DNA from: Planctomycetaceae bacterium
Lineage (GTDB): Bacteria; Planctomycetota; Planctomycetia; Pirellulales; Thermoguttaceae
Reading direction: 5' to 3'
NCBI GenBank assembly: GCA_031266315.1
Contig: JAISBG010000263.1
Span: forward strand, 1 to 6,110
DNA: 6,110 nt
Position numbers and translations under genes: made by a program. The stretch's first letter is position 1. Each line of letters starts with the position of its first letter. Below, piece after piece: positions 1-4,918 of the stretch. The notes below the pieces were generated by a model. It searched no databases and was not told the DNA's origin. It was given only the letters and a program-made list of their open reading frames with translations.

Positions 1-1014
1 CGGCCCCCCCCCCCAACTGGCTTCACCTTAGTTGAGCTTCTTGTGGTAATTGCAATCATTGGCGTATTGATTGCTCTTCTTTTACCAGCCGTCCAAGCCG
101 CACGCGAAGCTGCACGAAGAATGAAGTGCAGCAACAATCAAAAACAACTTGTTCTCGGGTTGCACAACTACCACGATGTCCACCAGAACTTTCCACCCGA
201 TAACATGGGTCAAAGTTTTCGAGTGCCTTTGCTTGATTTCATTGAGCAAAGCGGCGTAAGATCACAAATTACTACCGACCATGGAGTGGGGGAAGCAGAG
301 CAATACTTCACTGTCCCTGTCTATCTTTGTCCAAGTAATTCTCAGACGAAAGCAACGATTGGAAACCCAACGTTCAGTGTTGGGAGAGCCATATCGCACT
401 ATTTTGGAATAGCCGGAGCAACTGGTGGACAAGAATCAGAGACTGATACCAATCTTTTTTCGTACGAGTACAAGAAAATGAAGAATGGTAAAGGACTTGC
501 CGCGGATAACGGCGTCATGCGCCGATTCCGGGGAGTTACACTTGCAGAAGTCATTGATGGAACGTCCAATACATTTGCAGTTAGCGAAATTTCTTGGGAT
601 AATTATAAGGGATTTCATCCTTGGTATATGGGGAGTGATGGCAATGGAGCAATGCTTTACTCCACAAAATCTGTAAGTAGAAAATGGAAATTCAATACTT
701 TCAAAACAATAACCGGAGATGGAACGGATACTTCTGATTCCAATAACATTATTAATGACTATTCTCTCAAAAATGATAATTCTGTCACAGCAGCCAATCC
801 AGCAGGGGGCACTGACCCAGAAATCGAAACGCAAGACTTTCCTAAAATAGGCTCTCCCGGTCACTCTTACGGTCCATTTGGAAGTAATCATCCGGGCGGT
901 TTAATAATAGGACTTTGCGACGGGTCGATTCGATTTGTCGGAGACACAATAGCAGACCAATCTCGAGTTGATTATGCGAGTTGCGATGACGGACGCACTG
1001 CGTCTTTACCGTAA
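1..1014 (+). CDS. DUF1559 prepilin-like protein, 5' end outside window
   Basis: The reading frame is open from the first base, so the true start lies upstream; 337 residues are visible. Residues 2-5 are prolines encoded by a C run, followed by [20 protein letters not shown], the class III (type IV pilin/pseudopilin) signal. Prepilin peptidase would be expected to cut after Gly7, leaving Phe8 and a hydrophobic helix that anchors the protein in the inner membrane. The [15 protein letters not shown] stretch is the hallmark of the DUF1559 family. Near the C-terminus His297 and Asp307-Gly308 form the H-x9-DG motif that names the C-terminal part of this family. Such proteins are typically about 300-350 residues and occur in many paralogues per planctomycete genome; their exact role (pseudopilin, surface or matrix component) is not established. 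The gene ends in TAA, and a second in-frame TAA does not follow directly. Family call is firm; function is inferred. Confidence 0.93.
   Translation, partial: RPPPPTGFTLVELLVVIAIIGVLIALLLPAVQAAREAARRMKCSNNQKQLVLGLHNYHDVHQNFPPDNMGQSFRVPLLDFIEQSGVRSQITTDHGVGEAEQYFTVPVYLCPSNSQTKATIGNPTFSVGRAISHYFGIAGATGGQESETDTNLFSYEYKKMKNGKGLAADNGVMRRFRGVTLAEVIDGTSNTFAVSEISWDNYKGFHPWYMGSDGNGAMLYSTKSVSRKWKFNTFKTITGDGTDTSDSNNIINDYSLKNDNSVTAANPAGGTDPEIETQDFPKIGSPGHSYGPFGSNHPGGLIIGLCDGSIRFVGDTIADQSRVDYASCDDGRTASLP
4..14 (+). repeat. Poly-C tract (11 C) just before the prepilin motif
   Basis: Eleven consecutive C lie in the coding strand of the DUF1559 gene, encoding prolines two residues before the GFTLVE prepilin signal. 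Homopolymeric C/G runs of this length are prone to slipped-strand mispairing. A change of one or two bases would uncouple the upstream start codon from the prepilin and so switch the protein on or off. The tract lies at the extreme window edge, so the upstream frame cannot be checked. Confidence 0.85.
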
Positions 1015-1027
1015 TAAGTATTCGGTT

Positions 1028-1203
1028 TGGGTAGGCAATCGATTTCTGAACGGTTGCGAGGGAAAGATATAATAAATATTCCGAATGCTCCTGTCAAAAA
1101 ATTTTAACTGACGTTTTTTGACTTTTTGGAAAAAAAGTATCTTACCCGGAGCAAAACACCAGTGAAAACCGGTGCAGCCGTTCGGAAATCGGTTGCCTAC
1201 CTG
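1028..1203 (+). other. Foldback element; candidate structured RNA
   Basis: The two ends pair over 31 uninterrupted positions: 1028-1058 with 1173-1203. The inner 27 positions (1031-1057 with 1174-1200) contain 24 Watson-Crick pairs and three T/G oppositions (1039/1192, 1047/1184, 1054/1177); the three remaining oppositions are at the outer and inner ends. Every exception is a G·U wobble if the plus strand is transcribed, whereas the minus-strand RNA would have A·C mismatches, which favours a plus-strand RNA. Inside, 1093-1101 pairs perfectly with 1114-1122 (9 bp, 12-base loop), enclosed by 1086-1091 with 1148-1153 (6 bp). It starts 14 bases after the DUF1559 stop, so it could be a 3' UTR structure, an independent RNA, or a MITE-like insertion with long terminal inverted repeats. 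I recognise no known RNA family. Confidence 0.7.
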
Positions 1204-1230
1204 TTTATAGAAAACTAACCAACACCGTAA

Positions 1231-1477
1231 ATTGTAGTCCTACATTGACCAATTGTAGGACTACTTTAACCGATTGTAGAACTACATTCACTGATTGTAG
1301 GGCTACATTAACCGATTGTAGAACTACATTCACTGATTGTAGGACTACATTGACCGATTGTAGGGCTACATTAACCAATTGTAGAACTACATTCACTGAT
1401 TGTAGGGCTACATTGACCGATTGTAGGACTACATTAACCGATTGTAGGGCTACATTTGCCTAATGTTGTTCTACAAA
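1231..1477. repeat. 21-bp tandem array of palindromic units (11 + 1 decayed)
   Basis: Eleven units begin at exact 21-base intervals (1231, 1252, 1273 and so on to 1441), and a twelfth degenerate unit occupies 1462-1477. The consensus is ATTGTAGnnCTACATT plus a five-base linker of the NACYR type. Each unit holds a dyad, TGTAG-nn-CTACA, whose half-sites are nearly invariant. The two central bases are purines (GA, AA or GG) in all but the first unit. Every unit with an AA centre (1273, 1315, 1378) is followed by the linker CACTG, so units combine in a non-random way. A 21-bp period equals two helical turns and puts all dyads on one face of DNA, as in operator or iteron arrays. It is also seven codons, and one frame (to the TAA at 1461-1463) would give DCRTTLT-like heptads. 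I favour a non-coding array. Confidence 0.93.
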
Positions 1478-1503
1478 TTACACAATTCCAATGTTTTTTT
1501 TAA

Positions 1504-1510
1504 GAAGGAG
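1504..1510 (+). promoter_or_regulatory. Ribosome-binding site deciding an unusual start
   Basis: GAAGGAG is a strong Shine-Dalgarno sequence. Eight bases after it, in frame with the long coding region downstream, stands ATA (1519); an ATT lies one codon earlier. No ATG, GTG, TTG or CTG occurs in frame until ATG at 1612, about 100 bases away and without a comparable site. Confidence 0.7.
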
Positions 1511-1518
1511 ATTAGATT

Positions 1519-2178
1519 ATATCTAAATCAAATGGTCTTAAACCGCGAAAAGACGGCGAATTTCTTGCTTGGGCAAAAACAGTTTACGATACTTGCTCGG
1601 TAAATGCACCGATGTGGGGATTAGACCCCACTCTGTTGCAACAACTCAATACCTCTTTGGGAATTGCCGAAACAACTTATCAGATTAACATCGACAAGGC
1701 TGTAAAAAGCAAAACCACCACCTCCGCAAAAAATGCGGCGTTTGTGGTTTTGAAACAGTTTTTGTCCGCGTATGTTAATTTGTTGGAGGGCAATTTGCTC
1801 GTTCCTGACGATGCCATTCACAACATGGGACTTCGCCCGCGTCACCCGTCCGCTCACCAACCTCTCCCTATTCCCGACGAGGCACCGGTGTTGGTGGCAA
1901 TCGTCGGACAACATCACGATGTAACACTTTATGTTTCAACCTTGCAGCACGGACACCCCACCGAATATCTCAAAAACGGGAAATATGCCGGCTTCATCTT
2001 GAAATACCTGATCGAAGGCGAAACCCAATGGCAAACCGTCATCTCCACTCAATTGCATTACACATTGATTTTCACCGACGCCGAAGAAGGAAAATATATC
2101 CGACTCCAAGCCGCATGGGTCAACCCAAGAATGCAAAACGGTCCCTGGAGCGAAGAAGTCCGCGAACTCATTAACTAA
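1519..2178 (+). CDS. Two-part protein of unknown function, apparent ATA start
   Basis: The frame gives 219 residues from the ATA at 1519, or 188 from the first ATG at 1612. I prefer 1519 because the Shine-Dalgarno sequence at 1504-1510 is ideally placed and because the extra residues (SKSNGLKPRKDGEFLAWAK) look coding. The PRKD-x-EF-x-x-W pattern is how I remember a poorly characterised family of about 200 residues starting, usually with a normal ATG. An N-terminal helical part (to about residue 105) is followed by a proline-rich linker (PLPIPDE, about 115-121) and a beta-rich C-terminal part ending AWVNPRMQNGPWSEE. That ending resembles the last strands of a fibronectin III-like sandwich. No signal peptide or membrane segment is visible, so it is probably cytoplasmic. 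The 21-bp array lies just upstream and could control it. Function unknown; a binding or scaffold role would be a guess. Confidence 0.8.
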   Translation: MSKSNGLKPRKDGEFLAWAKTVYDTCSVNAPMWGLDPTLLQQLNTSLGIAETTYQINIDKAVKSKTTTSAKNAAFVVLKQFLSAYVNLLEGNLLVPDDAIHNMGLRPRHPSAHQPLPIPDEAPVLVAIVGQHHDVTLYVSTLQHGHPTEYLKNGKYAGFILKYLIEGETQWQTVISTQLHYTLIFTDAEEGKYIRLQAAWVNPRMQNGPWSEEVRELIN

Positions 2179-2183
2179 AATGA

Positions 2184-2264
2184 ATAGTGGAGAGTGGAGA
2201 ATTCACATGCGGAATTATACCAATACCGATACGTATTAAATCCGCTTGCGACACTCTCCACTAT
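2184..2264. repeat. Nested inverted repeat downstream of the 219-residue gene
   Basis: ATAGTGGAGAGTG (2184-2196) is perfectly repeated in inverse orientation at 2252-2264. Two smaller pairs nest inside: GCGGA (2209-2213) with TCCGC (2241-2245), and AATAC (2222-2226) with GTATT (2233-2237). The whole could fold into one long interrupted hairpin. It starts five bases after the preceding stop codon. There is no T run, so it is not a standard intrinsic terminator; a small non-autonomous insertion or an mRNA 3'-end structure are alternatives. A related 18-base sequence occurs inverted at 4227-4244. Confidence 0.65.
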
Positions 2265-2387
2265 CAACTACTGAGAGTTTCTAAAAACCACTCCCTTTTC
2301 AATTGTCTATTTGGTATTAGAATATTTTGGAGTGTCGTTGAGTATCCCTTAATTTTATATAACAAAATTATTTGTTTCCTATTTTTG

Positions 2388-2391
2388 GGAG
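2388..2391 (+). promoter_or_regulatory. Ribosome-binding site selecting the ATG at 2399
   Basis: GGAG within GGGAGAAAAGAG sits seven bases before ATG 2399. This favours that start over an in-frame TTG at 2372, which has no such site. Confidence 0.65.
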
Positions 2392-2398
2392 AAAAGAG

Positions 2399-3661
2399 AT
2401 GATTCCTGTTACAACTCTTACGGAACATTTTGAAACGTGGCTTCGGGAATCACGGGAACAGTCGGGGGATTTTATTGTTGCGTTGATTGATAAAATTCTT
2501 GCCGGCGCAGCGGTGTTGTCCGCGAGTGATATTCATTTTCAACCGGGGCGCAACGGTATTGAAGTACGGTTTCGTATTGATGGTGTCTTGCATATTCTCG
2601 GCTGTTTGCCGTTGGAACATTCCGGTCAGATCGCCGCACGGCTCAAAGTTTTTGCCGGTCTTTTAACTTATAAAGTTGATGTTCCGCAGGAAGGACGTGT
2701 TCGGAGCGGACGGATTGAAGGAGTGGCTCAGGAAATGCGAATCAGTTCCGCACCAACACTTTTTGGTGAACGAATTGTTGTTCGTTTTTTTTCACCGGAA
2801 AATCAATGTCAATCAATCGAATCACTGGGTTTTGAAAAACCGGTTCAGCAATATCTCCATGAAGCGGTTGCACGGCGAAGCGGAGCGGTTTTAATTGTGG
2901 GACCTTCGGGAAGCGGTAAAACGACAACCGCGTATGCGTTGCTTCGCGAATTAGCGTATTGCCGTGAAACAACCCGAAGTATCGTTTCTCTGGAAGACCC
3001 CATCGAACACGCGATTGACGGTGTAGCGCAAATTGAAGTTTCATCACGTCCTGATTCCGGCGGCACAGAACACGGTGAAAAATTCCGTACATTAACACTT
3101 GACCGGATGTTACAATACATGATGCGGCAAGACCCGGAAGTATTGATGGTTGGCGAAATTCGGGAACGACGAACTGCGGAAGCCGCATTTCAAGCGGCGT
3201 TGACCGGACATCTTTTGATCAGCACCTTTCACGGCGGCAGTGCGGTGGAATCCATCGGGCGTTTTCTGGAACTCGGTATTGAACCGTTTGTTCTTCGGAG
3301 CAGTATTGCCGTTTTACTTTGCCAGAGATTATTACGGCGGCTTTGTTCTTGTTCGGAAAAAGTGGAACAACAATTGGAAATCCGGCTTCAAGGTAAAAAT
3401 TTAACGGTTCAACATTATTTTGAACCGCGTGGTTGTCCTTGTTGCGGCGGAACAGGTTATGCGGGACGGATTCCTGTTTCGGAAATTTTGCCGCTTGAAA
3501 ACGAAGAGATCGCCCGTGCAATTCTTGAACGCCGCGCGACGGGAACTGTTCAATTATTGGCGCAGGAACAAGGAATGACTCCGCTTGTTGACAATGTTGT
3601 CCGCCGCATTGAAACCGGTCTGACTTCTCCGCTGGAGGCAAAACGTGTTCTCGGTCATTAG
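2399..3661 (+). CDS. GspE/PilB-type assembly ATPase lacking the N1 domain
   Basis: A 420-residue hexameric secretion ATPase of the type II secretion/type IV pilus family, expected to power pseudopilus or pilus assembly at the cytoplasmic face of the inner membrane. The N2 domain is recognised by SASDIHFQP (41-49) and VRFRIDG (56-62). The catalytic domain shows Walker A GPSGSGKTT (168-176), Asp box EDPIEH (199-204), Walker B EVLMVGEIRE (247-256) and His box TGHLLISTFHGG (269-280). A C-terminal cysteine cluster (C316, C318, C346, C348, C349, then GGTGYAGR) marks the GspE/PilB branch rather than PilT; its first pair is CxC instead of the usual CxxC. Full-length relatives are about 550-600 residues and begin with an MshEN/GspE-N domain, absent here. 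The protein at 4919-5950 carries such a domain separately. No adjacent GspF or GspG gene is seen. Family call is firm; which system it serves is unknown. Confidence 0.93.
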   Translation: MIPVTTLTEHFETWLRESREQSGDFIVALIDKILAGAAVLSASDIHFQPGRNGIEVRFRIDGVLHILGCLPLEHSGQIAARLKVFAGLLTYKVDVPQEGRVRSGRIEGVAQEMRISSAPTLFGERIVVRFFSPENQCQSIESLGFEKPVQQYLHEAVARRSGAVLIVGPSGSGKTTTAYALLRELAYCRETTRSIVSLEDPIEHAIDGVAQIEVSSRPDSGGTEHGEKFRTLTLDRMLQYMMRQDPEVLMVGEIRERRTAEAAFQAALTGHLLISTFHGGSAVESIGRFLELGIEPFVLRSSIAVLLCQRLLRRLCSCSEKVEQQLEIRLQGKNLTVQHYFEPRGCPCCGGTGYAGRIPVSEILPLENEEIARAILERRATGTVQLLAQEQGMTPLVDNVVRRIETGLTSPLEAKRVLGH

Positions 3662-3692
3662 AATGGAATAAGAGATTTTCACAGATTTTTCA

Positions 3693-4055
3693 TCAATAGG
3701 CAACCTCTTGTGTACGAAATATTTCACGTATCACCATTCTCGGGCGCTTACAAAAATCGTTACGATTGCAATTTAATTTTATTTCTTTCGGGGCTTTTTT
3801 GGAAAAAAAACACCTTAATTCTTCGTAGGAAAAACGCCCTGCATCTTTGTATTTTTCGTTTGGGTCAATTCCGGGAACCAAAAGATAAATGTTTCTAAAA
3901 GAAATTGCCAGATATAATTTCATATTTACCTTTTCACCACCGAGTTGAGTGAGTCGAAGGCATTTCCAACCATTTTGAGCAACAAGTTCTAAAATCTCAT
4001 TGTCCTGCTTTTCCAATTCACGTATGCTAATATAAGTCCGCTCTCTATTATTCAT
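3693..4055 (-). CDS. Unrecognised 120-residue protein
   Basis: This is the only convincing minus-strand gene. It starts at ATG (4055-4053) with a strong AGGAGGAG ribosome-binding site five bases upstream and ends at TGA (3695-3693), about 30 bases from the end of the convergent ATPase gene. The N-terminal third is charged and helical (ISIRELEKQDNEILELVAQN). The middle is beta-like and hydrophobic (MKLYLAISFRNIYLLVPG). The C-terminus is basic (NRNDFCKRPRMVIREIF) and contains two of the three cysteines. No signal peptide or membrane span is visible, so it is probably cytoplasmic. I do not recognise a family and propose no function. There is no clear transcription terminator between it and the ATPase gene. 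Confidence 0.75.
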   Translation of the reverse strand: MNNRERTYISIRELEKQDNEILELVAQNGWKCLRLTQLGGEKVNMKLYLAISFRNIYLLVPGIDPNEKYKDAGRFSYEELRCFFSKKAPKEIKLNCNRNDFCKRPRMVIREIFRTQEVAY

Positions 4056-4060
4056 TGAAT

Positions 4061-4068
4061 CTCCTCCT
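4061..4068 (-). promoter_or_regulatory. Strong ribosome-binding site for the minus-strand gene
   Basis: On the minus strand this reads AGGAGGAG, followed by five bases (ATTCA) and ATG at 4055. It is the best Shine-Dalgarno match in the window and the main reason to accept this short gene as real. Confidence 0.8.
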
Positions 4069-4097
4069 AAGTAATAATCTTTGAGAACTTCTAAAAA

Positions 4098-4226
4098 CTA
4101 TTTTTTGACAAGATTTACAGAATAAAAATCAAGTAAAACCGCCTGCACTGCCGGTAATAGAAGAACGAAGGAGTTGTAAGAATTTTGCGGAAAAACATTG
4201 AGAAAGCCCCAACATTCCATTCTCAT
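4098..4226 (-). pseudogene. Possible DUF1559 prepilin remnant (LLLPAVQA fragment)
   Basis: On the minus strand a 42-codon frame (ATG 4226-4224 to TAG 4100-4098) contains [18 protein letters not shown] occupies 4163-4140. This eight-residue string is the diagnostic end of the N-terminal helix of DUF1559 proteins and is identical to that in the gene at 1-1014. The expected GFTLVELL before it and AREAARR after it are absent, and the frame has no good ribosome-binding site. Further upstream on the same strand, a lysine-rich frame beginning at 4426 runs into a poly-G tract encoding four glycines and stops. That could be the leader of the same broken gene, but it is in a different frame and separated by stop codons. 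Chance resemblance cannot be excluded. Confidence 0.35.
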
Positions 4227-4250
4227 TTCTTAACTCTCTACTATATACTG

Positions 4251-4262
4251 CCCCCCCCCCCC
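4251..4262. repeat. Poly-C tract (12 C), intergenic
   Basis: Twelve consecutive C (poly-G on the minus strand), the longest homopolymer run in the window. It lies in AT-rich sequence. The only frame that uses it reads on the minus strand and adds four glycines to a basic 61-residue peptide (start 4426, stop 4243-4241). Its likeness to the run at 4-14 and its position near a prepilin-like fragment suggest a shared origin. Confidence 0.85.
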
Positions 4263-4580
4263 TCGCTTGCCCATTTTAACATTTGGCTTTCCACAGAATT
4301 TTTTACCAACTTTTTTACCAAATAGTTCCGTGAATTTTTCGAAGCGTTTTCAACAAAGTTTTTCATTGTCATGTTTCTCATACAAGGTTTCATTAAAATC
4401 GTTGCGATTCGCTTGCTGCAAAACAATACGGCAAAGAATTACGTATCGCAATTAAATCAGGTTCAAATTTTATGTAAAACAAAGCCGGATGTCAAGAGAA
4501 GTCTTTTTTTTAAGAAAATTTTGTTGTTTTAGAATTTTTTAGAGTCATCACCAGTAGCTCAATCAAGGTAGGCAATCATC

Positions 4581-4661
4581 AGGTGGGCGACCTTTCGCTG
4601 AAAGGTCGCGTCGGCGTACTCGCCGACAGTGAATTAGATTAACTACAGCAAATGGTGTTGC
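4581..4661 (+). repeat. Two-hairpin dispersed repeat, copy A
   Basis: This copy matches 6031-6109 in the same orientation. The first hairpin has a 10-bp perfect stem (4587-4596 with 4600-4609) and a GCT loop. The second follows at once with a 7-bp stem (4610-4616 with 4621-4627) and a TACT loop. A conserved tail then contains AGATTAAC. Weaker similarity to the other copy extends upstream to about 4561. It lies upstream of the J-like/GspE-N gene. REP-like element or structured RNA are both possible. Confidence 0.85.
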
Positions 4662-4698
4662 TTTCCGTATGGAGTCAATGCCAACTCAACCGGCGCAA

Positions 4699-4716
4699 CC
4701 GCCCAGCGGGCTTTTT
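4699..4716 (+). terminator. Weak intrinsic terminator candidate
   Basis: GCCC (4701-4704) pairs with GGGC (4708-4711) around a three-base loop, followed immediately by five T. The stem is short, so strength is doubtful. It sits after repeat copy A and before the promoter of the next gene, a sensible place to end a transcript through the repeat. Confidence 0.4.
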
Positions 4717-4829
4717 GATAAATAGCCCACCTCTTTTCGCGTTTAAAACGAACTTTTCACCTAATCCGGTAGAATTAGGAAATTTGCCGGACTCTGTTTA
4801 ATGGGGAAAGAATTATTTCGTTATATCTT

Positions 4830-4856
4830 TTAACTTTGTACTTTGAGTAATATAAT
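4830..4856 (+). promoter_or_regulatory. Putative promoter of the J-like/GspE-N gene
   Basis: TATAAT at 4851-4856 is a perfect sigma70-type -10 hexamer. The -35 region is poor: TTAACT at 4830-4835 with 15-bp spacing, or TTTAAC at 4829-4834 with 16 bp. Initiation would fall near 4863 and leave a 5' leader of about 55 bases before the ATG at 4919. Confidence 0.4.
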
Positions 4857-4918
4857 CGTTGTTTTGGTTCTCCGTTAATCCCAGTTTTGAGAAAATAAAT
4901 TCGAGAGAGTAAATTAAT

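Larger units (their letters stand above)
1015..1518. other. Intergenic region with foldback element and palindromic array
   Basis: About 500 bases between the DUF1559 stop and the next gene contain no convincing protein gene. They are almost entirely filled by a 176-base foldback element (1028-1203) and a 21-bp tandem array (1231-1477), listed separately. A short T-rich stretch and a Shine-Dalgarno sequence then lead into the next gene. Open frames run through the array on both strands because its 21-bp period is a multiple of three; neither has a clear ribosome-binding site. I saw no recognisable promoter hexamer pair here. Confidence 0.7.
4056..4918. other. Long intergenic region with remnants and repeats
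   Basis: About 860 bases separate the minus-strand 120-residue gene from the J-like/GspE-N gene, so this is a divergent promoter region. It holds a possible prepilin-gene remnant on the minus strand (4098-4226), a 12-base C run (4251-4262), an AT-rich stretch (4263-4560), a two-hairpin dispersed repeat (4581-4661), a weak terminator (4699-4716), and a plausible promoter (4830-4856). Apart from these I see no gene. The small open frames here have no ribosome-binding site that I find convincing. Confidence 0.6.

Noticed and set aside
1030..1040. GGTAGGCAATC shared with 4567-4577 as a mobile-element end
   Set aside because: An 11-base match is expected by chance in a window of this size, and similarity does not extend on either side.
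1205..1396. Minus-strand protein of LQSVNVV heptads
   Set aside because: It exists only because the 21-bp period keeps frames open; no ribosome-binding site or unique sequence supports it.
1231..1477. CRISPR array
   Set aside because: The units are contiguous 21-bp repeats with only five-base, near-identical linkers and no unique spacers; no cas gene is nearby.
1231..1477. Replication origin with iterons
   Set aside because: The phasing fits iterons, but no Rep or DnaA gene, DnaA box cluster or AT-rich unwinding region adjoins it; the neighbours are ordinary genes.
2271..2290. TGAGAGTTTCTAAAAAC-like match with 4082-4098 as a repeat
   Set aside because: The identical core is only about ten bases in AT-rich sequence, so chance explains it.
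2372..2398. Earlier TTG start for the ATPase
   Set aside because: The ATG at 2399 has a well-placed GGAG, and the extra residues add no family similarity.
4267..4455. Plus-strand 62-residue open frame
   Set aside because: It is Phe/Ser-rich low-complexity translation of AT-rich DNA with no ribosome-binding site and no recognisable motif.
4760..4791. Hairpins CCTAAT/ATTAGG and TCCGG/CCGGA
   Set aside because: They are short and mutually exclusive, with no T run and no repeated copy; they are not distinguishable from chance.
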